Below, in pieces: positions 23,277 to 32,576 of a DNA stretch of 64,000 nt; the first letter of the stretch is position 1; every line of letters begins with the position of its first letter. The stretch is from Darksidea phi (lineage: Eukaryota; Ascomycota; Dothideomycetes; Pleosporales; Lentitheciaceae): NCBI GenBank assembly GCA_030770425.1, contig JASJFT010000084.1, forward strand, positions 1 through 64,000, written 5' to 3'. Both the position numbers and the translations under genes were made by a program. The notes under the pieces are model-generated. The model was not told the DNA's origin. It saw only the letters and a program-made list of their open reading frames with translations, and ran no database searches.

Positions 23277-24184
23277 TCAGTAGAGGGAAAGTAAACTCGC
23301 CAAAACCGACAATTCTTCGTCCACACCTGGTGTTTGGCGGGTGTTGATTTTGGCGCGCGCCTGAATCGCCTGACGAACGACGTCGCGCATGCCACGGTTC
23401 CCCTCAGGCGTGGAGCCGAAGACAATTGATACCGCTTGGACGAAGTCTGGAGTGTCCCAATGATCTCTCAGGCATTCTTTGAACTTTTCTAATGCGGTAT
23501 GCATAAGGGATTGGGACTGATATTTGTCGGCAAGGGCGTACATGGATGCGTGGACAGCGAGCGGGTTGGTGATTTGCACGGCGGTGCCCAAGCGCCGGGC
23601 TATAGAGTAGTTGGACTTTTCCGGTGGAACTATCAACAGGGGCCCGGTGGGCTGGTTAATGTACTCCTCGGCTCCAGGTAGACAGTAGCATGGACATGAC
23701 GCGTTGTAGTAATCTGGATAATATCCGTTTGAGGAGTACCCCCAAAACAAACGAGGGTGGGCTTCGTCAGCGATATCCAGAGGGCCGTTGTGATAGTTGA
23801 TCTTGCTCAATCTCTTAGACAGAAGATCCGTAGTCGGATCGTAATCTAGGCAGTAGAAGTATATAATCATTCGGCGAACCATTTGGGGATAATCACCCAG
23901 AAGGTCAATATGAGAAGCAGTCACTTCCTGTCGAGTGTGAGCTCTATTGGCACCTTTGGTAGAAAGCCATACCTTTCCAGGGAACTGTTCGCGGAAGAAC
24001 CCCGAAGAATTGGCAAGTAGCACCTTGTGGACTTTGAAGGTGAGCTCGCCGCACGTTATAGTGAGGTCGCTATCATCTCCATAATTGAAAGCGCTTTGTC
24101 GCTGTTAATCACCGCCAGTAGTTATGGAAGTTGATTTTACCTGACCAAGCCCGAGCACATGACATCGAGTTCCTCGGATCTCAT
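23277..24184 (-). CDS. BTB/POZ domain protein with central insertion (286 aa)
   Basis: The start at 24184 has an excellent context (GCCACCATGA). Exon 1 is 24184-24141 and exon 2 about 24093-23277, with a 47-nt intron; an alternative acceptor at CAACAG would break the frame. The BTB core is clear: DDSDLTITCGELTFKVHKVLL, NSSGFFREQF, IDLLGDYPQMVRRMIIYFYCLDYDP. Between this and the conserved C-terminal helices (HASMYALADKYQ, ALEKFKECL) there is an insertion of roughly 90 residues with many Tyr and Cys (a YYNASCPCYC segment), absent from the other BTB protein in this window. The end resembles fungal BTB proteins in which NRGMRDVVRQA precedes the stop. Role presumably protein-protein recruitment. 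Confidence 0.87.
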
Positions 24185-25303
24185 GGTGGCAAGATTGGGG
24201 GGTGTGGTGATAAAGGGTGATGGGTCCGTTGAGGCGACGAGTGGAATTGGCTCACCGTAGGGTATTTAAATGTAAGTTTGCGAGTGCTCACCAAATCAAA
24301 TGCAGAGATGGCGGGCGATCCTTCACACCTCGACCGGCACGTATCTTCACCGCCACTATATATGGAGAGGGACACATTTGAGAATGACAAAGGATATAAA
24401 AGAGCCGAGAGGGGTATGGGAAAGTGTACCATGGTCGCGGGGGTAAAGATCCCCCATGTGCTAGGGGTCAAGCGCGGCATATACATATTGTGACTGGGCT
24501 AGACAGCTAAAATAAGATCATATGACAGAACTAAGAGCGGGTTGCGATTTGTGAAATATTTCCCCCCTCAACCAACGGTAGAGATTGTGCACAGGCCACG
24601 CGGCGTCACCCTAGCGCACAGACACGCCGACATCCATTTCATCCTCCCTGACGACTTCATCGCTGCAATGGTGGTTTTTGGTTACATATGCTCGTACATC
24701 TAATTCGTCTACATATGAAACACAATGCCCCAAAGGACCGGTTCCGAGTCCATGGGACCGACTTCACGTGCGTCGAAACGCGTGGATGGAGCGGAGCGTC
24801 CCTTGACACCGGTGCTGGTTCTGGTATATCCCCTACGCTCTATGGATTACATCATAGGCTGACCCATTAAGCATCGGACGCACTGTCCTCGGTAGATACC
24901 TTCGCCGCCGGCACTCCACGCGTATTCGGCCGCGGACGATCTATTGTCTCCAGACTTCGTTGCGAAGCTCGGCCGGAGTACGGGCGGACTGCGCCGGAAT
25001 TTGCGAGGGTACTGGGGCAGGCTGAACCAACGGAACGTTACCTATATATCGTCAGAAGAGGAAGCAGGGTCCGCGCATAACGAGACTTTGTCGCTGTATC
25101 AATAACTTTGGACTGAGGGTCTGGCACGAGCACGGACGTAGTAAGGTGTCACATCAATACCAGCACACGGTACAACTTTACATAAGAGAGGAGATGCATA
25201 AAGTGTACAGATATTAGCTAAGGGTATGTAGTCCTTGCGCCATCACCAATGTCTTCTACCGCCTATCTTCGCCGCCTCATGCGTTCACAAAGTCGCCATC
25301 TCA
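24185..25303. other. Intergenic, promoter side of the BTB gene
   Basis: A TTTAAATA element at about 24262-24269 lies 80 bases upstream of the BTB start and could act as a TATA-like site. Otherwise only short frames without motifs are present. Confidence 0.45.
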
Positions 25304-26995
25304 TCACCCTCCTTGGCCCTCTTTTACGTCCGCCCGGCTCTTCTCGCCTTCCTCGATGCTCCTCCATTCTATCAGCGCTGCCCCAATCAAACTAGCGCAT
25401 GCAAGCCCAAGCCCGACATAAAATGCATTCCGTATCGCGATCCGATACCCCTCCAGTAGGAGCCCAAGGAGCTCCTTCGGTACCATGCTCTTGATGTTGG
25501 TCGCGCCCATCTCTACAACCTCACTGCTACTCAAGTGCAGTCCGGGAACTTTGGTCAGCTGCTCCGCTAGGGATACCGCGAAGACGCTCTGCGCAACGCT
25601 GACGAAAATTGCGCCGCCGAGGTTCTGGCCAACAAACATAACCGACACTCCCATTGGCGCATCTTCGCGATCCAGGACAATCTGAGCAGACATGATGGGC
25701 TGCTGCATACCAATGCCGATACCATAGCCGAATAGGGCTTGATAGCCGATCCACGCACTGTGGTGCACCGCGACGGGCCATGTCGTGATCAAGCCAGCGC
25801 CAATCGATGACAACACTGCGGAAACGATCATCAATGGAGCAGGGTATCCCACCCGCTGGACAACACCACCTCCCATTATGGCCGCAATGACGAGCCCCAA
25901 GATGAACGGGAGCATCGCTTGCCCAGACTTGATGGGCGAAAAGTCCTTGAGGGCTTGGAAGAAGAGCGGGATGAAATAGGTCATGACAAGCATGCTGGCT
26001 TGGCTAGTGGCCGAGAAGATGAATCCTGCAGCGATGGTTCGCTGCTTGATGATGCGCATCGGTAGTGTCGCCGTCTCCGGCTTCCAAAGCTGGATGCCCA
26101 GGAAGGCGAGGAGTAGGACTGGGAGGAGCACCAACAAGAGAACGATTCGCCAGCTCGACCATGCATATTTCGTTCCGCCCCACTGCAGCGCCACCAAAAG
26201 GCAAACGACTGAAGCTAGGAACAGAATTGTCCCAAGTGGATCCATTTGTCGAATTTGCTTCGCCAGAGGGACATTTGCTTCCTTCTTGGCCGGTAGTCGT
26301 AGTACCAACAGGAGAACGGCGATCGCAACGGCACCAAGCGGGAGGTTGATAAAGAAGCACCACCTCCAGGATAAATGCTCTGTAAACACACCGCCCAATA
26401 ATGGCCCGACCACGCTGGCGATGCCAAATACAGCGCCAATGAGGCCCTGGAACATTGGCCTCTTTTCCAACGGCACGCTCTCAATAACAACCATAACACT
26501 ACCATTGTTGATGCCCGCGCTGCCCATGCCCGCGATCGCTCGGCCAAGGATGAATACGGAGGAGGATGGCGCCGCGCCGCATACCGCGGATCCTACCTCG
26601 AAAAACAGGATCGCGGCGATGAAGGTGGCCTTTGTGGAGTAGTAGGTATAGATCTTGCCCCATAGTAATTGCGTTGCGCACAAGGTGAGGAGGTAGGAGG
26701 AGCCGTACCAACCGATGTCGGAGAGAGAGGAGAAGGAGTCGGTTATGCGGGGAAGGGCGGTGGAGATAATGGTCTTGTCCTGAAGAGTATTAGCTCGAAG
26801 ATTATACGGTTGAGGAGGGGAATGGAGATGTACCAAGGCAATCAAGAAGATGGTTACGTAGACCGCCAGCATGGCGATGATTATGCGACCCATGGCGGGA
26901 TATTCTTTAGCATCTTTAAGGGATTCTTGCGCGGTTGATGAGGAAGGCAGATCGATGGGGGCCTTTCCCTCTGTTAATGGGGCTTGAGCGGTCAT
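25304..26995 (-). CDS. MFS multidrug efflux transporter, DHA2 (14-TM) type
   Basis: A proton-coupled drug or toxin exporter of the plasma membrane. The reading frame is open throughout, but residues 57-74 are a retained intron of 54 nt (26833-26780, GTACAT to CTTCAG); removing it joins FLIAL to [13 protein letters not shown], the standard first-helix motif of this family, giving 545 residues. Family marks: WYGSSYLLT, a degenerate motif A ([12 protein letters not shown]), [11 protein letters not shown], and motif C in helix 5 ([22 protein letters not shown]). About 14 membrane segments are visible. The C-terminus is short and charged. Relatives include AflT-like and other cluster-associated pumps, but no biosynthetic genes lie next to it, so the substrate cannot be guessed. 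A second MFS gene on the same strand lies 0.8 kb downstream in map order. Confidence 0.96.
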   Translation of the reverse strand: MTAQAPLTEGKAPIDLPSSSTAQESLKDAKEYPAMGRIIIAMLAVYVTIFLIALVHLHSPPQPYNLRANTLQDKTIISTALPRITDSFSSLSDIGWYGSSYLLTLCATQLLWGKIYTYYSTKATFIAAILFFEVGSAVCGAAPSSSVFILGRAIAGMGSAGINNGSVMVVIESVPLEKRPMFQGLIGAVFGIASVVGPLLGGVFTEHLSWRWCFFINLPLGAVAIAVLLLVLRLPAKKEANVPLAKQIRQMDPLGTILFLASVVCLLVALQWGGTKYAWSSWRIVLLLVLLPVLLLAFLGIQLWKPETATLPMRIIKQRTIAAGFIFSATSQASMLVMTYFIPLFFQALKDFSPIKSGQAMLPFILGLVIAAIMGGGVVQRVGYPAPLMIVSAVLSSIGAGLITTWPVAVHHSAWIGYQALFGYGIGIGMQQPIMSAQIVLDREDAPMGVSVMFVGQNLGGAIFVSVAQSVFAVSLAEQLTKVPGLHLSSSEVVEMGATNIKSMVPKELLGLLLEGYRIAIRNAFYVGLGLACASLIGAALIEWRSIEEGEKSRADVKEGQGG

Positions 26996-27792
26996 GGTGA
27001 ATATTCAGGAGGGTGGGGGCTTTGCAGCTGTTGCGTAAAGAGCGGCGTTGGGAGAGAAGAAGCGTCTTGGAAAGATGACCACTTTATGTCGCGACGCTAT
27101 GAAATGTCGAGTAATTCGATATGCAATGCCTATCTGCGCAAGAAGAAGCAGCATGCGACCCAGCAGAATCTTAGTCGCTGCCGAATGGTCTGAAGTCGAA
27201 GTACTGAGCGGCGGTGGTAATATCGCAGAACACGATCCTTATCACGATCTATATACATTCTCTACACGCATTGAGGCCCTCTTTATTTGCCCCTTTCTTC
27301 CTTTCGAGGCCCCCGAAAATATCATATCTCGGTCCCTCAAGTGAACATTTGGTGGTGTTCGGATGCGAGATGGTCATTTCGGGCCCGAGAATTTTACGCA
27401 CGGACCTCTAGTATGAACGCCAGCGACGTATTGGGTAACGGTCGGTTGGCGCATGGGATGCTTATTCGCTTGATTTGGGTCGAGAGGGCCTGTAGATGGC
27501 ATGGTGGGGTTTCAATGCTTATGTTTGGTGGATCCCGTTCGGGGCTCGTGAGAGGAAGGCCTGATGGTTTGGGCTGGTTGCTGCTCGGAAGTTATTCTTT
27601 GGCGATGAGTGTTGGCGTGTTTATGGGCGATTGTCTTTGATGTTGGTGCTTATATCTACAGGCTGTCCCATAAAGGGAAACGTGCTCGGGAAAGCCTTGT
27701 GTCTGCTACGGTATGAAGACGCCGTAAGGATAGATGGACAATGAACCTTTTCTCTATGACTTAACGGCGTCTATTCCGGTGTCCATGGTCTT
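26996..27792. other. Intergenic between two MFS genes
   Basis: This is the upstream region of the DHA2 pump and downstream region of the second carrier's neighbour. Frames of up to 117 codons exist on the plus strand but lack motifs and overlap one another. No gene is called. Confidence 0.5.
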
Positions 27793-29266
27793 CTAATCTT
27801 CTCTTAACCCTTCGTCACGTCCCGGATTATACGTTTCAGCATTTCCAGGCTTGAGTCTCGCAAAGGTGAGCCACACCAGCAACGAAATACTAGTGAAGCC
27901 AAGGATAACCCATCTGAAAACGCCTATTCCTGTGCTATCTACGAAGGCTCCGATACCAAAGGGCAGAGAAGCTCCGCCGACTTGCCCCAACGACGAGACA
28001 AAAGATACAGCCTGGACGTGCATCTCAGGCGGTAGTAAGCGTGTCAACACTACAACACCGGACGGAAACAGCGGGCCCATGAAGGCGCCTAACAGCGTCA
28101 TCAACGCAACAGCTCCCACCGGCGCTCTCGTGAATGCGAACGCAACCTGCACTACGAGAGCGAGGAGCAGATAAATCATAGCTGCACGCCGTACTCCAAT
28201 TCGATCCGTCGAGTGCCCCAGCACAAGTCTTCCCGTCGCCATACCGGCCCAAAATCCGGAAGACGAGAGACTGGAGAGGTAGGGGGTGGCGTGCAGATAG
28301 CGCGCTGTGAAGGAGACGATCCAGCCCGAGATTGCGGTTTCGATGCCGACGTAGGTCAGGAAGTAGAGGGAAGAGAGCCAGAGGGCGGGGTATTTGAACA
28401 TTTGGGTGAGTGGCTTGGATGTGTTGCTGTCATTGTCGAGGCCGAGGCCGAGGCCGAGTTGATGTTTGGCTGAGTGGTATTGGGAGGCGCTCGAGTGTCG
28501 AAATGCGTATAGAAGAATGATGAGGGTAACGGCTGATGCGATCGCCTGATTGATGCAATTAGTTGGTGTCGAATGGATTGACTATTCAATCCTAATCTTA
28601 CAACGCCAGAGGATCGAGAGCAATAACAGTCATAATCCAAAAACTCACCAAGATGTAGTACCAAACCCACCACTTCATCCCGTTCTCAATAGCCGTCCCA
28701 ACGCAGAACGGTCCTACAGCTGCACCAACAGAAAAACTCCCATGTAATAGCCCGCTAACAAAACCCGCGTTCGGCATCCCCGCAGCATACGCACACCAAC
28801 TCCCATCCAGCAACCCCGTTCCCATAGCCATGACCGCGAACGCAGCCAACAGTACACCGAACCTTGGATGCAACCCCGCTGCAATAGCAGAAACGATGTG
28901 CAAAACAGGACCGAGGAAAGCGATGCCGCGCTGCCCGAAATGGGTGTGGATAATAGGGTTCAAAGAAGCGGCGATGACGTAGCCTAGGGGTACAACGAGG
29001 AAGATGAACGAGACATAGAGATCGGTTAAACCGTAGTGTGCTGAGAGTGGGGGAAGCATTACGCCGATTGAGGAGGTGAAGAGGCCGAGTATAATAAAGG
29101 AAACCATCATAGCAGAGATCCTAAGACGGATGCTTGCTATCGCCCCAAATCTGTCGGGACTAGAGGGGAGAGAATGATTTTGGTGCGTGCCATTGTGATG
29201 GATGAGTACAGACGTAGAGGGCGCGAGAAGAGGTGCGGTTTCTGGGGTGGAAAGTTGTGGTGACAT
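27793..29266 (-). CDS. MFS transporter, BSC6/FHS-like (456 aa)
   Basis: A 12-TM major facilitator resembling fungal BSC6-like carriers of the fucose/glucose-H+ symporter (FHS) type. Exon 1 is 29266-28649 and exon 2 28545-27793, with a 103-nt intron (GTGAGT donor, AATCAG acceptor) in phase 0. The N-terminal 45 residues are hydrophilic (ETAPLLAPS). Helix 1 reads SFIILGLFTSSIGVMLPPLSAHYGL; GTGLLDGSWCAYA and GLLHGSFSVGAAVGPF lie in helices 4-5. The second half has YVGIETAISGWI and, after it, GRLVLGHSTDRIGVRRA, a clear motif A. SLGQVGGASLPFGIGAFVD marks helix 11. Substrate unknown. It is divergent from the aspartic-protease-like gene, with about 0.45 kb between the starts. Confidence 0.94.
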
Positions 29267-29284
29267 GTCGGAAGGACGGAACAG

Positions 29285-29628
29285 CTAGGAACGGGCTGCG
29301 TTATCGACTCTAGGTACCTGGGAGCGCTTGCGGACGCTTGCGATGGCTTCTGAGATAAAGATCATTTCTGTTTGACTTGGGATGCAATCAAACATTCGCG
29401 GTGTTAAATGAATATGGCATGACGTACCTGAAGTACACGGAGAGGTTGGGAGACTTGCCTGAAGCGGCATAGGATGATGACTAAGCGCCGATCCTTCAGC
29501 TCGTCTTGCGCAATAATTTCGGGCATTGGGCCGGCACTCGCCCCATAGACAAACAGTGCCTGGCGGCGTAAGCATCGCCACACGGTGTCCTTTAAACTCA
29601 ACGCCTCCTTCAGACTTCGACATAACAC
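29285..29628 (-). pseudogene. Possible relic of a zinc-type quinone oxidoreductase
   Basis: Two overlapping minus-strand frames carry weak traces of the C-terminal half of quinone oxidoreductases (MDR superfamily). In one, LRRQALFVYGASAGPMPE resembles the LRPRGLFVSFGxASGPxPP segment; in the other, EMIFISEAIASVRKRSQVPRVDNAAR resembles the closing LFxWIxxGKLKVxxxxxYPLEDAA part. The two traces lie in different frames and no upstream domain is present. If real, this is a truncated, frameshifted remnant. The resemblance is modest and chance cannot be excluded. Confidence 0.33.
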
Positions 29629-29726
29629 CTATCTTTTAACTCTGCAGCGACAATTCGACGCTCAAGGACACTGCCTGTGCTTATCGCGAGCAGGAAAAGA
29701 GACACTTCTTAACGGAAAATTGTGAA

Positions 29727-31111
29727 ATGAGCCCTTTACTATTGCTAGTAGCTGCTGTAGCCCATGCTGCAACTGGACCGATAAGTGGTGTTCACCGACT
29801 ACCTATCACACGAACAACAGTAGAGCTGGATTGGAGGTGGGTTGGTGCCAATGCACTTGGGAAGGTAAGCACTGACCCGGATTTTCATCGACACACATCA
29901 AATTAATTGGTTTACTTTCTGCTTAGCATCCAAATCAACGGCCTCTAGTTCAACGCTTCCATGAACGAAAAAATACCAATGAAAAACACTCAAAAAAGGC
30001 TGCGAGGACATTCAGCAAGAACATACTCTCCGGCGAGGACGACATAGACTTCTGGAGCATATACACCGCTCCAATTGGCCTCGGCAATCCGCCACTAAAT
30101 CTTGATGCAATCATTGACACAAGTTGGTCGCCCTTCTTCGTCCCTTCAGCCAACTGCACGTACGATGCGCGCGAGATAAACAGTTGCATCATACACCCAC
30201 TCTACAACTCGTCACTCTCCTCGACGTACCGTGCAGACCTCTCGCCGTGTAGGATGATCTACTGGGGTGTTGAAGGTATACAGACATATGGGAGGATCTC
30301 GGAGGATAGTCTGCATGCTTCTGGCCTCGAGATCACGAACCAGGTCTTTGAAGAAGCCACACAGTGGCACCCGGGGTACCTCACCAGCGATCATCTCTTC
30401 GATACGGTGCTGGGCCTCGCACTACATCCAACGTATGACGAATGGGGCAATTTCAGTGCCCCAGGTCCTTTCCAGAACCTAATCAAACAACAATTGTTGA
30501 GAGAGAATATTTTCTCACTTACATTACCGAGGACGGATAACGAACGGGGTGAGATAGTATTTGGTGGACTGCCAGAGAATGTGACGCAAGAGGATCTGAT
30601 AGAAGTCCCACTCAACGATACCCGGACAGGGGAGGGTGATGACCTTTGGGACTTTTACACTTCAAACGGATGGCAAATCCTGGTAGAAAATATCGTCATG
30701 ACCCCGGCATCGTCCAAAAAATTCCTTCCGATCCTAGCCAAACAACACATCGCGGTCGTCACATCATCGTATCCATACATCGGGCTTCCAGAAGAAGCTG
30801 CTAAGAAAGCAAATCAGTTCATCGGGCTTACCAACGGCGGTACCTGGGTAGATTGTAACACACGTTCAAATTTACCTGATGTAGTTATCGCTTTCAGTGC
30901 AGAGAAACGGATCAGGCTGACGGCAAGGGACTATTTACTCGAAGTATATGATGACATATATGAAAGGCTCAAGTGTGTATCTACATTTATTTCACTTGGG
31001 GACTCTGGAGACAGTGGAATAATTCTCTTAGGCTCGCCGTTTCTGAGTGGTCTTTATAGCGTCTTCGATGCGGATCGAAAGAGTATATTTTTCGGTAATC
31101 AGCACCTATAA
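29727..31111 (+). CDS. Secreted pepsin-like protein lacking the second catalytic Asp
   Basis: A 440-residue aspartic-protease fold from exons 29727-29864 and 29927-31111 (62-nt intron, GTAAGC donor, GCTTAG acceptor). The signal peptide is short (MSPLLLLVAAVAHAA). The fold is shown by YTAPIGLGNPPLNLDAIIDTSW (family YxxxIxIGTPPQxxxxxxDTGSS), a flap-like YWGVEGIQTYGRI, LEITNQVFEEAT, FDTVLGLAL and EIVFGGL. At the first active site the sequence is D110-T-S rather than D-T-G. At the second, where the family has AIVDTGTS, it reads AVVTSSYP near residue 325, so the second catalytic Asp is gone. The end (LLGSPFLSGLYSVFDADRKSIFFG) is normal. This suggests a non-proteolytic, possibly inhibitor- or binding-type protein; the frame is fully open, so it is not an obvious pseudogene. 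Several N-glycosylation sites are visible. Confidence 0.87.
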
Positions 31112-31409
31112 CGTATAAAGTCCTATATAGAGTAGTAAGAGTAGTAAGAGCTTAATACTAGTACTATAGTAAAGAAACTCCATCACATCGTAAAAGGAGA
31201 GCTATATATAAATAGGCGCGAACGCGATGATATATATATACTTTTTTGGGTAGGTTTCACACCCATCCTACCCAGACCCTCAGTTCATAGACGGCCTATC
31301 CACGATCATGTAACGGACCTTACATAGTTCCGTCTATCGAGTCCTGGGCCTCAAGGATTCGTCTCTCTCCAATATACCTCTTCGCTACTTCCTTAGTGCC
31401 TCGGTCCTC
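31112..31409. other. AT-rich 3' flank
   Basis: A short direct repeat of GAGTAGTAA around 31131-31150 and runs of TATA mark AT-rich DNA, then a more balanced stretch up to the carrier fragment. No gene is present. Confidence 0.5.
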
Positions 31410-31793
31410 CTACCTTCGATCCCCTCGCTCTCGGCGTGTAATCTTACCTAAGTTCTCTACTAATTGGATGATGCGTAATCTCTCGCCTAGTCGAGTGCCG
31501 ATGACGGACATGGATGGCGATAGTAGGAGATGAACAACAGCTGCGGCTGGACCGGTGATGAGTACACCCGACAAGAAGCCGTAAATGGCGCAGAATACGA
31601 CCAATCCAAGGGTATTGTGGATACCAATCCAATTGAGGAGTAGCGCAATGGCCGCGCAGGTCCAGAAGAACAGGTTTTGCATGAGCTGGATCCGATTACC
31701 GACCAGAAAAAGAAGTGTTCTACCAAGAAATGAGCTAGCGTTTGTAATAGTCAGCATTTCGAAGGCAGATTCCTCGCTCTTATGGAGCTCCCT
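31410..31793 (-). pseudogene. Fragment of a monocarboxylate-carrier-type MFS protein
   Basis: About 125 residues correspond to the late helices of fungal MCT-family carriers: SEESAFEMLTITNASSFLGRTL resembles the helix-7/8 LxINAxSxFGR, then LLNWIGIHNTLGLVVFCAIYGFLSG and finally SPSMSVIGTRLG, a conserved end of helix 11. After that the frame leaves the family (ERLRIIQLVENLGK) and stops. Nothing upstream or downstream restores the rest, and both flanks are AT-rich. This is a decayed or inserted fragment rather than a working gene. Confidence 0.75.
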
Positions 31794-31806
31794 ACGGAAT
31801 ATTTGT

Positions 31807-31851
31807 GGTACAATTCGTACCAGAGAGTGACAAATTGGTACAACTTGTACC
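31807..31851. repeat. Twin 15-bp palindromes, 30 bp apart
   Basis: GGTACAACTTGTACC at 31837-31851 is a perfect palindrome around a central C. GGTACAATTCGTACC at 31807-31821 is the same element with one mismatched arm position. Their starts are exactly 30 bp apart, about three helical turns. They lie between the carrier fragment and an AT-rich tract. They could be a tandem binding site for a dimeric regulator or the remains of a mobile element's end. Confidence 0.7.
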
Positions 31852-32100
31852 CGGAATTTTATTGTAGTGTATTATTATACCAGACTTATACTTGTTAGAA
31901 AAAGTAAGATTAAGTGCGTTCTACTATATATAATAGAGCTAGAGAGAAAGTACGTAATACGGATAATACATATAATAGTTCAGTTATATATTAGAATAAT
32001 CTATTAGTTACTTATATAGCTAGTATATACCAAGAATATATATTATAAGTAGTTTACTTTATCTATATTTCCATTCTATACCTTCTAGTCTTATACTTCT
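31852..32100. other. AT-rich tract
   Basis: The sequence is strongly A/T with many TATA and TAATA words and no open frame. It looks like DNA degraded by RIP or a long intergenic AT island. No repeat family could be recognised. Confidence 0.6.
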
Positions 32101-32272
32101 CTACTGTGCTCGGGCCAGAGTCACCGCTATTCACAGGGCACAAAAACCAACACGCGCAATCATGAACGGTAGGACCGGTCTCTGGTTTAAAGGCGAGGAA
32201 GCGAGGTGCAACCCGGTAGCCAGTCTTCAAAAATCCTCTGGACGTACAATGCCGCATAGCTCAAAAGAGAAT

Positions 32273-32461
32273 GGGGGGGGGGGCAGTGAATCACGTTCGT
32301 AGTTCTGTTAGCAAGGGCAAAGCCACCGGGGATAATGTAGTGAACTTTTAAAATGAAAAGGTATTTATTCTATGGAGTGTATTCTATATCCATTCAACCG
32401 TCAGGATATAAACGTGCGTACAACTGTGGGGGGTTTTTTTTTTGTGTGTTTGGGGGGGGGG
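32273..32461. repeat. Homopolymer tracts (G11, G6-T10, G10)
   Basis: Eleven Gs at 32273-32283, six Gs then ten Ts at 32428-32443, and ten Gs at 32452-32461. These lie just downstream of the protease gene's stop codon. They are mutation-prone and sequencing-prone. Confidence 0.8.
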
Positions 32462-32576
32462 TTTTGAAAGCGTATGCTTTTGAAGGTCGGGGGATCAAGA
32501 GGCGCCGCTCTCCCGGTTGCGGCGTAATTTGTACCAAGAACTTTTACATACGCGCTCATGGAGCCTCTGTAACTTA

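Noticed and set aside
24278..24870. Two short plus frames upstream of the BTB gene
   Set aside because: 60-71 codons, no motif, located in the promoter side of the BTB gene.
25983..26642. 219-codon plus frame inside the DHA2 transporter
   Set aside because: Shadow of the transporter's codon bias on the other strand; no membrane or domain logic.
25304..29266. Two adjacent MFS genes as part of a secondary-metabolite cluster
   Set aside because: No PKS, NRPS, terpene or other core enzyme lies anywhere in the window; two pumps alone do not define a cluster.
32273..32461. G-runs as a G-quadruplex regulatory element
   Set aside because: The runs are too far apart or single to form an ordinary four-run quadruplex; more likely slippage products.
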